A stretch of DNA of 64,000 bases from Candidatus Bathyarchaeota archaeon (GCA_026014595.1 JAOZHY010000016.1:100542-164541); one strand, 5' to 3'; shown: positions 1 to 8,895, numbered from the stretch's first letter. Notes: generated by a model not told the origin, from the sequence alone. Made by a program: numbers and translations.

Positions 1-2
1 AG

Positions 3-683
3 AACATTTCGCTTCCAGTGACGATTCTGTCTAGGTTCGACCTGATTTTTGTGCTGCGTGACGTGCCTGACAGGGAGGCGGATGGGAAGATGTCTCGGCA
101 CATCCTTGAAATTCACAGAAAAGGCGCAAGTCCCGTGGAGGCGCAGATTGACCCAGAACTTGTGCGCAAGTATATCAGCTACGCGAAGGGAATCAAGCCT
201 GTATTAAGCAATGAAGCACTGAACCGCCTTAGCGATTTCTATCTGGCGATGCGTGCGGCAAGCGAGACAGAAGGATCTCCCGTGGCGATAACCGCGCGCC
301 AACTGGAATCGCTTGTGCGTATTGCTGAGGCAAGAGCGCGTGTAGCGTTGCGGAAAGAGGTGTCTGGTGAAGACGCGGAAGCCGCCATTGCGATAATGAA
401 GAGGTCTCTTGAGGAGGTTGGAATCGACCTGTCCTCGTTCAAGATGGACATTGACATCATAATGACTGGGAAGCCTAAAAGCATGCGGGACAGGCTGCAG
501 GTGATTCTTTCGGTGCTGACTGAAATGGAAAAAGTGACGGGCGTAGTTGAGAAATCGGCGCTTATGGACGAAGTAGAGTCAAAACACAAGATCCCAAGAG
601 CCGAAACCGAACGTATGCTGGGGCAGTTGCTGCGTGAAGGCACGATTTACGAACCCAAAGAAGGCTATATCAAGAAGACGTAG
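3..683 (+). CDS. mcm: MCM replicative DNA helicase, C-terminal part (5' end outside window)
   Basis: The frame is open from the left edge and begins with NISLPVTILSRFDLIF, the end of the AAA+ core with the conserved SRFDLIF arginine-finger segment. It continues through the AAA+ lid helices (the stretch around ITARQLESLVRIAEARA is typical of MCM) into a C-terminal winged-helix-like tail of about 70 residues. MCM forms the hexameric 3'-5' helicase that unwinds DNA at archaeal replication forks. The Walker A and B motifs lie upstream of the window. The next gene starts 15 bp downstream on the same strand. The identification is firm; the true start is not visible. Confidence 0.95.
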   Translation, partial: NISLPVTILSRFDLIFVLRDVPDREADGKMSRHILEIHRKGASPVEAQIDPELVRKYISYAKGIKPVLSNEALNRLSDFYLAMRAASETEGSPVAITARQLESLVRIAEARARVALRKEVSGEDAEAAIAIMKRSLEEVGIDLSSFKMDIDIIMTGKPKSMRDRLQVILSVLTEMEKVTGVVEKSALMDEVESKHKIPRAETERMLGQLLREGTIYEPKEGYIKKT

Positions 684-698
684 TTGGCTGGTTGATGG

Positions 699-1790
699 AT
701 GAAGGCTGTCACGGTTGTTGCGGGCACGAGACCAGAAATCATCAAGATGGCGCCTGTCATAAGAGCGCTGAAGAAGCGCAAGGTTCCTATGGCTTTCGTT
801 CATTGCGGTCAACATTACGATTATAACATGTCGCAGCAGTTCATCGAAGACCTTGAACTTCCACCGCCGGATTACACTTTCAAGATTAAAGCCTACTCGG
901 CTGGCGTGCAGACAGCACGAATAATGATGAACATGGACGAACTGCTGAAAAAAACCGCGCCGTCGCTTGTTTTGGTTGAAGGTGACACTAACAGTGTGCT
1001 TGCGGCGGCGCTGGCAGCAAATAAGCGTGGGGTTCCTGTTGGTCACGTGGAGGCGGGATTGAGAAGCTTTGACCTGCGCATGCCCGAGGAGCACAACAGG
1101 CGCTTGACAGACCACCTATCCGAGTGCTTGTTCGCTCCGACTGCGCTGGCGGAAGCAAATTTGAAAAAAGAGAACGTCTGGGGCAAAATCTTCGTGACCG
1201 GCAACACGATAATAGACGCCGTGCTCCAGCATCTGCCGATAGCAGAGAAAAAATCCAAAATACTGGGCAAAATTCACTTCAAGAGGTTCGCTTTAGCCAC
1301 GGCTCACCGGGCAGAGAACGTGGATGACTTGAAGGTTTTAAAAAATTTCATCGGTGCCTTCGCCGAGTCGCCTGTGCCTGTTGTTTATCCGATGCACCCA
1401 CGCACCAAGAAGAGGCTGCGCCAGAACAGGATGTACTCGCAACTCGTGAAGAGCGGGAACGTTCAAGTTCTTCCACCGGTTGGGTACTTGGATTTTCTGG
1501 TGCTGATGAGACGTTGCGAGTTGATAGTGACGGATTCCGGCGGAATCCAAGAGGAAGCGACGGCGCCATCCATCAGGAAACCTGTGTTGGTGATTCGCCT
1601 ATCCACGGAGAGACCTGAAGCGGTGGAGGCTGGTTTCGCCAAAGTTGTCGGAACTGAGAAGCAGAAAATCTTGGCAGGCATAGAAGCAGTTTTGGCACAG
1701 CGGAAAGAATTGCCCACAACGTCTCCTTTTGGTGATGGAAGCACAGCGGAGAAAATTGTGGAGATAATTCAGAACGAGTTTTCCATCTGA
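699..1790 (+). CDS. wecB: UDP-N-acetylglucosamine 2-epimerase (non-hydrolysing)
   Basis: This 363-residue protein has the usual full length of the family. It starts with an N-terminal Rossmann strand and a GTRPE motif (residues 9-13), then has HVEAGLRS near 116-123, the MPEEHNRRLTDHL segment near 128-140 and a DSGGIQEEA motif in the C-terminal domain, all hallmarks of the GT-B-fold non-hydrolysing epimerases. It interconverts UDP-GlcNAc and UDP-ManNAc, supplying precursors for surface polysaccharide or N-glycan synthesis in the cytoplasm. The ATG start at 699 follows a purine-rich GGTTGATGG. It lies 15 bp after MCM, so co-transcription is possible although the functions differ. Confidence 0.95.
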   Translation: MKAVTVVAGTRPEIIKMAPVIRALKKRKVPMAFVHCGQHYDYNMSQQFIEDLELPPPDYTFKIKAYSAGVQTARIMMNMDELLKKTAPSLVLVEGDTNSVLAAALAANKRGVPVGHVEAGLRSFDLRMPEEHNRRLTDHLSECLFAPTALAEANLKKENVWGKIFVTGNTIIDAVLQHLPIAEKKSKILGKIHFKRFALATAHRAENVDDLKVLKNFIGAFAESPVPVVYPMHPRTKKRLRQNRMYSQLVKSGNVQVLPPVGYLDFLVLMRRCELIVTDSGGIQEEATAPSIRKPVLVIRLSTERPEAVEAGFAKVVGTEKQKILAGIEAVLAQRKELPTTSPFGDGSTAEKIVEIIQNEFSI

Positions 1791-1869
1791 TATTCACAGA
1801 AGATACCCGCTGTTACAGCGGAAAAGCTTTCTTAAAAGAGAAAGAAGAGTGGGAAAGAATTGGCTGACT

Positions 1870-3255
1870 TTACTGCTTTCGTATCATCGCTTTGGCTCTG
1901 AGTACGCTGCCTTTCAGGTCGATTCTCGATGGGCAGACAAAGCTGCAGTGTCCACAGCCGTCGCAGTAGTCCGCGTTGAGTTTCACTAGTTTCTCTACGT
2001 CCATTTTGTCGAAGGCTTCTTTGATCACTATCGGACTTAGTTTGTGGCAGCAAACGCGCATGCAGGCTCCGCACCTTATGCATTCGTAGGTTTTGACTTC
2101 AATGAATTGTTTGGCTTTGGGAAGTTTCGGTGTTTTCTTCTCTGTGGTGGGTTTCAGCTTGCCCACTCTGTCCAAGAACGGCGACGTAAGGTTCATTATG
2201 ACTAGCGCCAGGATTGAGCCGCCTAAGAAACCCATGTATGTTTGAATCAGCACCGTCAACACTCCTAAGCCTGCACCGAATATTATTTGTCCCATGTACG
2301 TGAGAGGCGTAGTTGCTGGGTCTGTTGCCATGAAGAACGCTAGGAATATTGAGCTGCCGACGAATAGTTCAAAGCCGAGCCTTAGCAGTAAGTCGCCGCC
2401 TGGATATGCATAGTTCAGAATCACCGACATTATTGCGACTGTTACAAAGTAAGATACTGTGATTCTCCATTTTATGTATCGGCGCGCAAGAACAAATAGG
2501 GCTATGCCAACGATGATTACTGCGAGGCTTGAGGCGCCACCTGCCCAACCGTGGAACTTACTCAATAACAACAGATTAAATACATCACCTTGTGTAGGTG
2601 TGGGAGGGGTGCTTACAGCTGGATTTGCGAAGCAGTTTACTAAATAGTAGCCAAATCCTGCAGCGCCGTTGCCTGCGATTACGTCATAGCCGATTGGTCC
2701 AGCCAGTGAGGGTACTTGCAGTCCGCCTGTGACAAGATGGTCGGCAGGAATCAGAATTGTGAATAGTCCTACGAAACCTAGTACAACGAGTTTTGCTGCT
2801 GCGGCAGGATTTACGTATTTTCTTCCTTTTATGCCCTGTACTTTTTTGAATACAACCATGCCAACTACGGTTATTAATGCGACGTAGATGAATGCTTCAG
2901 GACCAAGCAAAGGCAGCACCTCGCTTACGCGCATTACTGGTTCGCCAATCGTATAGGATAATGCGACGATTAAGCCGAATACGGCGGCAGACATCGTGTT
3001 GAGTGGGCTGTCAGATGCTACCTTGTACAGTAGTGCGTCGATTCCGACTGCTATTCCGACTGCTATGAGGCAATTGATTAGGACAGTTAAGCCGTATGAC
3101 ATGCCAGTTTGTGTGGCTGCTCCGTCTGCGTATGTTATTGTATAGACGTTCCACCACATGACGATTGTTATTACTGCGAGTATTAGGAGTGCAACGAAGG
3201 TGTAAGTCATCAGTTTATCTTTAGTCATCCAAGAATACTCTTTTACTTTAGACAT
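1870..3255 (-). CDS. RnfD/NqrB-like membrane subunit fused to a two-cluster (RnfC-like) ferredoxin domain
   Basis: This 461-residue protein has about ten hydrophobic segments with RnfD/NqrB landmarks: SPLNTMSAAVFGL, a GRKYVNPAA segment and MATDPATTP. Its C-terminus carries two 4Fe-4S motifs, C392-x2-C-x2-C-x3-C402 and C431-x2-C-x2-C-x3-C441 followed by PSRI, arranged as in the C-terminal ferredoxin domain of RnfC. RnfD and NqrB are flavin-carrying membrane subunits of ion-translocating ferredoxin/NAD(H) oxidoreductases. The flavinylation motif SGAT is not obvious; the equivalent loop reads VSTPPTP. No other rnf subunit is adjacent. Inferred role: membrane electron transfer linked to a cytoplasmic iron-sulfur donor. 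The ATG is preceded by GGAGATT and a TATA box. Confidence 0.8.
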   Translation of the reverse strand: MSKVKEYSWMTKDKLMTYTFVALLILAVITIVMWWNVYTITYADGAATQTGMSYGLTVLINCLIAVGIAVGIDALLYKVASDSPLNTMSAAVFGLIVALSYTIGEPVMRVSEVLPLLGPEAFIYVALITVVGMVVFKKVQGIKGRKYVNPAAAAKLVVLGFVGLFTILIPADHLVTGGLQVPSLAGPIGYDVIAGNGAAGFGYYLVNCFANPAVSTPPTPTQGDVFNLLLLSKFHGWAGGASSLAVIIVGIALFVLARRYIKWRITVSYFVTVAIMSVILNYAYPGGDLLLRLGFELFVGSSIFLAFFMATDPATTPLTYMGQIIFGAGLGVLTVLIQTYMGFLGGSILALVIMNLTSPFLDRVGKLKPTTEKKTPKLPKAKQFIEVKTYECIRCGACMRVCCHKLSPIVIKEAFDKMDVEKLVKLNADYCDGCGHCSFVCPSRIDLKGSVLRAKAMIRKQ

Positions 3256-3304
3256 TCTTTACACAATCTCCTCGATTATGAATACGCTCAATTTAGGATG
3301 GTAA

Positions 3305-3314
3305 GTTTATAAGA
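3305..3314 (-). promoter_or_regulatory. TATA box of the RnfD-like gene
   Basis: On the minus strand the sequence TCTTATAAAC lies about 50 bp upstream of the ATG at 3255, and a GGAG Shine-Dalgarno motif lies between them. The expected transcript start near 3280 would give a leader of about 25 nt. This is a pattern match only. Confidence 0.5.
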
Positions 3315-3421
3315 CTTTCTCAAAACGGTTTAGAGGTCAACATTCCAATTAGGAAAATCCTGTATAAAGCGTAAACTCGAGTTAATCAAATTAATTGATA
3401 ATTAAAAATGGGCGCGGTGGT

Positions 3422-4501
3422 TTAAACGTGGGCGTAAACGCGGTCTCCAGTGTACCTTCCAGTCTGCATCTCTTGCTCTATCTCGCGCAGAAGCAGTATC
3501 CGCTTGAACGTCGGCGGGTGCGTGGCAAACAGCGTATTCAGGTTGCTCCACGTAGACCTGGCTTCCTTTTCCATGGCGTGTTCAAGTTCGCGCTCGTCCA
3601 GCACGCCATCCTTGTCCAAGTCGTAGTCCTGCTTCTTCTCCAAAATGGCGTGGGCTTCCTGCTTCGCCAAAGCTGGGTCCTCAATGTAGAACGCTCGGAC
3701 TTCCGAGGACGGTTGAGGTGCAAGGGATAAGCCATAAGTGATTTTCGTCAAGGCACTCTCCAAGCTTCGCGGGGAGCCTGTCACATAGGCGGAGTACGCG
3801 TCGGCGAAGTGTTCGCGCAGTCGGCTGAGCCGCATGACGCTGAGGAAGGTGATGATGTAAACTATGAACGCGATTACGCCTATGGCTATCAAGATTATGC
3901 CAGCGTTGTTCTCTTTGCCTCTTCGCCTAGAATAAGAGCTGAACATGCCTGCGCGCAAAGCACTCCAAGCAACAATGTACGCGATCAGTGGCAACGCTGA
4001 AAGCACTGTCATAACGATGTAATCCTTATGCTTTATGTGACCCAGCTCATGGGCTATGACACCCTTAATTTCATCCTCGTTCAAGCTGGTCAACAAGCCT
4101 TCGTGAACAGCCAAGACGGCGCTGCTGGATGTTCTGCCGTAAGTGAAGGCGTTAGGCGTCTTGTTAGGAACCACGGCAAGTTTCGGCATGGGCAAACCGC
4201 TTTTGTCCGCAAGCTCCTTAACAGTGGATTCAAGCCATGGGTTTTCTCCAGGCTTAAGGAAGTGCAGCCGCGTGGAGGCAGCCACAACTACGGGTCCTAT
4301 CAGGTACTGGAAAAGTATGAAGAGCCCAGCTCCGCCTAAAGCGACGATTAGCCCTGTCACCAAATCCAGCTGCAGAAGGAACAGAATGGCGAATATGAAA
4401 ATGCCGAATATGAAGCCAGCTATCAGTATGCTGGTCCCCATCGCAAATTTCAACTGCGCCAAATTCGCCAAAGCAGTTCGCCCCTTAACAATGCACATCA
4501 C
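3422..4501 (-). CDS. htpX: HtpX-like M48 membrane zinc metalloprotease with EF-hand insertion
   Basis: This protein of up to 359 residues has two N-terminal membrane segments (about 21-70), the zinc site HELGH at 151-155 followed by KHKDY, two more membrane segments, and the third zinc ligand in the EHFADAYSA motif. This is the standard HtpX layout for quality control of misfolded membrane proteins. Unusually, residues 294-305 form a textbook EF-hand calcium loop, D-x-D-x-D-G-x5-E, flanked by helices and placed before the conserved THPP segment. The start is ambiguous: GTG at 4501, ATG three bases later, or a TTG that would give the family-typical LANLAQLKFAM beginning. The gene is transcribed towards the RnfD-like gene. 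Confidence 0.92.
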   Translation of the reverse strand: MMCIVKGRTALANLAQLKFAMGTSILIAGFIFGIFIFAILFLLQLDLVTGLIVALGGAGLFILFQYLIGPVVVAASTRLHFLKPGENPWLESTVKELADKSGLPMPKLAVVPNKTPNAFTYGRTSSSAVLAVHEGLLTSLNEDEIKGVIAHELGHIKHKDYIVMTVLSALPLIAYIVAWSALRAGMFSSYSRRRGKENNAGIILIAIGVIAFIVYIITFLSVMRLSRLREHFADAYSAYVTGSPRSLESALTKITYGLSLAPQPSSEVRAFYIEDPALAKQEAHAILEKKQDYDLDKDGVLDERELEHAMEKEARSTWSNLNTLFATHPPTFKRILLLREIEQEMQTGRYTGDRVYAHV

Positions 4502-4606
4502 ATGATTGAAGAATTAAATCTTTCTAAGGACTCCCAAGCGAAAATGCTCAGGAGAACGGTCAAAACAAATTAATCCTGAACACCGAACATGATATGGGGG
4601 AACTGA

Positions 4607-5665
4607 ATGATAGAATTCAAAAAAACCCTCAAACAAGCCAGGATTCTGAGCCCCCTGAAAAATTTTGAGGAAGACACCGTAACCTTCGAGTACCGAACCG
4701 ACCCGCTGACAGGAAGAAACACAACAGTCATCAAAGGCATGCTCAACTACGTCGGCAGGTTCTTAACCTCCGACGGTGAACTAATCCGCGCCTTGGTGGA
4801 AAAAACAAGAGAGAACTGCCCCTTCTGCCCCGAAAACGTGAAAATCAAGACGCCCATGTTCCCCAAAAACTTCCTCACAGACGGCAGAATCCAGGTAGGC
4901 GACGCCATTGTGGTGCCGAACTTGCTGGGGCACGCTGAGCAGAGCATTTTAGCGGTTCTGTCGCGGGAGCACCACCTGAAACTAGAGGATTTCACGCCTC
5001 GCATGCTGCTTGATGGCTTCCGCGGCGGCATGGAGTATTTGAAGCGTCTGTGCGAAGTGGACGCCTCAGTCAGGTTTCCCGTGTTTGTTTTCAACTATTT
5101 GACGCCGGCGGGCTCCTCGATATTTCATCCGCACATGCAAATCTTGGTTAGAGACCGCCCGTTCTACCTCGTGAAGCTGCTTATGGACAAAAGTCAAGCG
5201 TACTGGGAAGAGCACGGCACCAGTTACTGGCGCGACTTGATCGCGAAAGAGAAGAACGGAGAAAGATACCTCTTCGAGGTCAACGGCGTGGATTGGCTGG
5301 TTCCTTTCGCGCCTCTTCGTGGATTAAACGAAGCCCAAGCAGTAGTTAACGGGAAATCCAGCCTGAAGGAACTCGGCGCAAATGAGTGGCAAGGACTGGC
5401 TGAGGGCATAACTAGCATCCTTAGGTTTTACAGTGCTCAAGGATACACGAGCTTCAACGCGATTCTGATGTCTGGACCACTGGATGAGCACACGGATTAT
5501 TTTGACGTGAATCTGCGAATAATCAGCAGACCTGGAATCCAACAGTTCTGCTTCACTGATGCGTGGGCTGCGCCTTACTTGCTGTGGGATGGCGAAGCGG
5601 TAGAAGAGCCCGAACGCTTGGCGGAAAGAATCCGAGCATTTCTTAAGATGACGCAGCTGAAGTAG
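4607..5665 (+). CDS. Galactose-1-phosphate uridylyltransferase-like (GalT/HIT superfamily) protein
   Basis: This is a 352-residue protein. NCPFCPENV looks like a GalT zinc-binding CxxC, followed by FPKNF and an IVVPNLLGH segment. SIFHPHMQIL holds the HPH motif of nucleotidyl transferases of the HIT superfamily, in which the second histidine carries the nucleotide intermediate. Members transfer nucleotidyl groups to sugar phosphates or act as phosphorylases. The sequence is clearly GalT-like, but the substrate cannot be read, and archaeal homologues are often annotated only as GalT-like. It starts at ATG 4607 after a GGGG-containing leader. Its 3' end overlaps the convergent membrane gene by 23 bp. 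Confidence 0.8.
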   Translation: MIEFKKTLKQARILSPLKNFEEDTVTFEYRTDPLTGRNTTVIKGMLNYVGRFLTSDGELIRALVEKTRENCPFCPENVKIKTPMFPKNFLTDGRIQVGDAIVVPNLLGHAEQSILAVLSREHHLKLEDFTPRMLLDGFRGGMEYLKRLCEVDASVRFPVFVFNYLTPAGSSIFHPHMQILVRDRPFYLVKLLMDKSQAYWEEHGTSYWRDLIAKEKNGERYLFEVNGVDWLVPFAPLRGLNEAQAVVNGKSSLKELGANEWQGLAEGITSILRFYSAQGYTSFNAILMSGPLDEHTDYFDVNLRIISRPGIQQFCFTDAWAAPYLLWDGEAVEEPERLAERIRAFLKMTQLK

Positions 5666-6107
5666 GCGATGCTTGTTGCTGGGCGGCTGGTTTGTTGCCG
5701 CGGTTGCTGAACTTGCCGAGGTACCCGAACGGAAGAGGAAGCAGCAAAACCTCGGCTACCATGATGTACGGAGTAGCGGCTAAGCCGAAAATTGTCTGGA
5801 ATATGACGGTTATGGTGGAGAACGCGAGCAGCAGGAATATACCGTTGAGCCAGAAGCCTGTCTGCCAGCCTTCATATCCGTACAGGCGATGAAGCAGAGC
5901 GATGTTCAAGGCACCTACTATTATGGGCTGGATGAGGTACTGAGCTACCATAAAGAAGGCGAAGCCCAGCGGCGGCATGAAGAGCAGAAAAGATTTCTGA
6001 AGAGCATCAAGTATCACCTGTATGATAGTTAAGGTGAGGACGATTATGAAGCCGTGAATCAGGACTGGTTTAGACAATAGTTTACGTATTCTCTGCAATC
6101 CATTCAC
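5643..6107 (-). CDS. Small polytopic membrane protein, unknown function
   Basis: This 154-residue protein has about four hydrophobic segments (near 15-33, 39-60, 70-90 and 100-130) and a polar Ala/Gln/Ser-rich tail. No family is recognised. It starts at a GTG (6107), or a TTG 9 bp later, inside the last codons of the upstream surface-protein gene. The two genes therefore overlap by up to 26 bp and are probably translationally coupled, which suggests a functional link with that secreted glycosidase-like protein. Its own 3' end overlaps the convergent GalT-like gene. Confidence 0.6.
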   Translation of the reverse strand: MNGLQRIRKLLSKPVLIHGFIIVLTLTIIQVILDALQKSFLLFMPPLGFAFFMVAQYLIQPIIVGALNIALLHRLYGYEGWQTGFWLNGIFLLLAFSTITVIFQTIFGLAATPYIMVAEVLLLPLPFGYLGKFSNRGNKPAAQQQASPTSAASS

Positions 6108-8514
6108 CTATCCTTTGTTCTGCAAGTCTTCCGCGAATTCCGTAATAGTCCGCTTGACTGTTCCAGTAGACTATCCAGCAGCCTCGGAGCCCCATGCTCT
6201 TGAAGAGGTCAAGCCCGCTTATGATGTAGTTGCTCTGGGCAACGTCGTCGCTTGCGGACATGCCAAACTCCGTGATGACCACATCCTTGTTCGTTATCTC
6301 GTGGAGGAGTTGAATGAAAGTGGGCGACATAACGAGGAAGGACTCCATGAAGACGTCCAGCCCAACGAAATCAAGGTTCTCGCTGAATTTGATAGGCAAG
6401 TTAGACCTAACAACGAAACCTGCTCCGAAATTCGTGTAAAGCTGCGCGGAAAGATTGTACTGCTCAACTATTCCGTACACTTTTTCGAACAGGGAAATCG
6501 CTTCGTCATCCGTGAACAACGCGCCTACATCCCATGAAGAGGCGGATTCGGGTTCGTTAAGAATCTGAACGTAGGACAGGTATCGGCCCCATCTGCCAAG
6601 ATAGTACCTTATTTGATTGGGGTCTTCTCGGTTTTGGATTATAAGCGCCACACGCATGCCGAGGTTCTGCGCTGCGGAGAAGAAGACATCTGTCATACCG
6701 TTCAAGTAATTATTAGGGTCAACTGAGTCGCATACTAAATTCACGCGGATTGTTCGGATGCCTAAATCATGGATACGCATCACTTCACTATAAATCTGGT
6801 CCACGGTGTCTTGCTCGTAAACGTAGGTTACGCCCACCTCAAACCCGCTACTTGAACTTTTAAAGGCTGAGAAATAGAAGAATGGGAAGAAAAGCTGAAC
6901 CAGCACGAACATTATGCACAATCCAATTATGACTAAAGTTCTGAGCATGCGGTTGTTCCCGAGGGCGGTTAGATGCTGCTTAAGGTAGCTTTTGAGGCCC
7001 TGCTTCCCGCGGGCTGATAGGGTTTGCCTTTTAAAGTAAACCAGAACCCCGACAACCACACCTGCAGCGATGGCTACACCAACAGCAATCCAGCCTATGG
7101 GAAAAACAGCGGCGACTCTAAACCGAATTGGTCCTGAAGTGCCGACGTTTCCAGCAATGTCCTGTGCGTAAACCGTAATGCTGTGGTCGCCGCTGGAAAG
7201 CGTTGGCAAGGTGATGTTTCCAGTGATGGTTACGTTGTCTTTCCCGTCGAGGCTGTACTTAATCCATGAAGTAGGCTCGTTCACCGTTAACGTCAAAGGA
7301 ATCTCGCTTGGCTCATACGTCTTACTTTTTGGGCTTAAGACCGAAATGACAGGCGGCGTAACGTCGGGTTCAGGAGAAATCTTGGCAAGCATGATGACAT
7401 TGCCTGAAGACGTGCCAACAACCACGTAACCTCGGTCCCTGGTCTGTATCAAGGCAGATGCACGATAATTCGAGGCTGATCCGCCAGTGTCAGCGTAGGT
7501 CATGTTCCACTTGTCACTGCCGGAGCTGTCTGTCCGCAGCAGCATTGCGCTGTTGGCCAAAGCCAGCAGGTAGCCTTCATCCTCAGTCTGCAAGACCGCG
7601 CCGAACTCGTTATTGGGTATCTGTCCATAGGGCAAGCTCCATTTCTCATGTCCCTGAGAGTCGATTTTTATAATCCAAGGCACTGTGCCGCCGCTGGCTT
7701 GCCAGTCTCCTGTCCCAGCGAGCACGTAGCCGCCGTCCTTGGTTTTCGTGATGGCGTTGACGATGTGCCTGTCTGTGACTCCACCGTAAGAGTAGGTTTG
7801 AGCCCACTGAAGATTGTTATTCAAATCGACCTTGGCGAACCAGAAATCGTTTTTCCAGTATCCCGCAAGCGCGTAACCACGGTCGTCCGTCTCAACCACT
7901 GCGCGGTAAACGACGCCGCCAGTCCATGTTTTATTCAAAATCACGCTGCCCCGTTCATTGACCTTGAGCAGCCAAGCAACTTGGTCGCCGTTGGAGTTAA
8001 TCTGGTTGCCTATCACAAAATAGTTGCCGTCGCTGGCTCGGACGCCTGCATACGCTCCACTCATCCCTAAAGGCGTTGACCACTGAACGTTCCCGTCAGC
8101 GTCCGTCTTAACGAGGACGCCACTTTCGCCGAACAGCACGTAACCCGAATCTGGAGTCTGCGCCACTGCAACAGCGTTGGCTATGCCGAGGAAAACATCC
8201 GTTCCATACGTTTTTTCCCACTGGAACCCGCCTGAGGGGTCGGTTTTTATAAGCAGGGCGTTGGCCCTAACCCCCATGCCCGTACCTGTGTACGTCAAGC
8301 TGTAGCCAGCTATGGCATAGCCACCATCCGCAGTCTGAATGACAGCGTTGGCTGCGCCGCTGAAGCTCTTACTCCACTCCGTTGAAGGCACTTCGGCAGC
8401 GACGCTCCATTGAGGAATCACGGCAATCAGCATCAGCCCTATGAGCAGAACTGCAACTGCAATGTGTGAACTCCACCGCGATGCCGAGCCCGGCTGTGAT
8501 GTTGACATGTGCAT
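6082..8514 (-). CDS. Large surface protein: seven-repeat propeller, Ig-like domain, two TM helices, GH5-like TIM barrel
   Basis: The domain order is as follows. First comes an N-terminal hydrophobic signal/anchor (AVAVLLIGLMLIAVIP). Next are seven repeats of the form DGGYxxAG (for example GGYAIAGYS, SGYVLFGES, RGYALAGYW, GGYVLAGTG, RGYVVVGTS), fitting a seven-bladed beta-propeller. An Ig-like stretch starts near TPPVISVLSP, then a TM helix (WIAVGVAIAAGVVVGVLVYF), a short basic linker and a second TM helix. The C-terminal domain of about 240 residues has QILNEPES and VITEFGMS, matching the acid/base NEP and nucleophile-Glu motifs of clan-A glycosidases. Both globular parts would lie outside the cell. 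The start is ATG 8514 or 8508; the longer frame to 8634 lacks a plausible signal peptide. Confidence 0.8.
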   Translation of the reverse strand: MHMSTSQPGSASRWSSHIAVAVLLIGLMLIAVIPQWSVAAEVPSTEWSKSFSGAANAVIQTADGGYAIAGYSLTYTGTGMGVRANALLIKTDPSGGFQWEKTYGTDVFLGIANAVAVAQTPDSGYVLFGESGVLVKTDADGNVQWSTPLGMSGAYAGVRASDGNYFVIGNQINSNGDQVAWLLKVNERGSVILNKTWTGGVVYRAVVETDDRGYALAGYWKNDFWFAKVDLNNNLQWAQTYSYGGVTDRHIVNAITKTKDGGYVLAGTGDWQASGGTVPWIIKIDSQGHEKWSLPYGQIPNNEFGAVLQTEDEGYLLALANSAMLLRTDSSGSDKWNMTYADTGGSASNYRASALIQTRDRGYVVVGTSSGNVIMLAKISPEPDVTPPVISVLSPKSKTYEPSEIPLTLTVNEPTSWIKYSLDGKDNVTITGNITLPTLSSGDHSITVYAQDIAGNVGTSGPIRFRVAAVFPIGWIAVGVAIAAGVVVGVLVYFKRQTLSARGKQGLKSYLKQHLTALGNNRMLRTLVIIGLCIMFVLVQLFFPFFYFSAFKSSSSGFEVGVTYVYEQDTVDQIYSEVMRIHDLGIRTIRVNLVCDSVDPNNYLNGMTDVFFSAAQNLGMRVALIIQNREDPNQIRYYLGRWGRYLSYVQILNEPESASSWDVGALFTDDEAISLFEKVYGIVEQYNLSAQLYTNFGAGFVVRSNLPIKFSENLDFVGLDVFMESFLVMSPTFIQLLHEITNKDVVITEFGMSASDDVAQSNYIISGLDLFKSMGLRGCWIVYWNSQADYYGIRGRLAEQRIGEWIAENT

Positions 8515-8679
8515 TCGCCCATCATCCGCAGTATTTCCGCTGTAATCACACTTATAATTTATGGAAAAATCCGCAACACAACAAACAGGCAAAATAAAGC
8601 AATTTTTGATTCTGCGGGCGAGAGCAAAGTGCAAATCTTTAAAGGTTCACTGGCAGTTAAGGTTTACATCGAGAAAATC

Positions 8680-8895
8680 ATGGATAAGACGGACATAGTT
8701 CTATGCCAACTCCTGCTGAGCAATTCTAGGCTCTCCTACAGCGAGTTGGCGGAAACGCTGAACCTCTCAGTAACAGCCGTTCACAAACGCATCCAGGACT
8801 TGACAGAATCCGGCATGAAACATGGCGTTAACAATAATCTAAATGCTGCTGTTGTCATTAGTAAATTAAAACGCAAAAGAAGTGAGCAAGAATGA
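8680..8895 (+). CDS. Truncated Lrp/AsnC-type winged-helix regulator (possible pseudogene)
   Basis: MDKTDIVLCQLLLSNSRLSY, followed by SELAETLNLSVTAVHKRIQDL, is a clear Lrp/AsnC DNA-binding helix-turn-helix. The protein ends after 71 residues with a tail (NNNLNAAVVISKLKRKRSEQE) that does not resemble the ligand-binding RAM domain or the usual basic wing. Family members are normally 140 residues or longer, or have long C-terminal extensions, so this is a truncated or decayed regulator. Its stop overlaps the start of the ABC ATPase gene in ATGA fashion, so translation would be coupled. I chose the internal ATG because homology begins there; the open frame continues upstream to 8509 without recognisable sequence. 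Confidence 0.6.
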   Translation: MDKTDIVLCQLLLSNSRLSYSELAETLNLSVTAVHKRIQDLTESGMKHGVNNNLNAAVVISKLKRKRSEQE

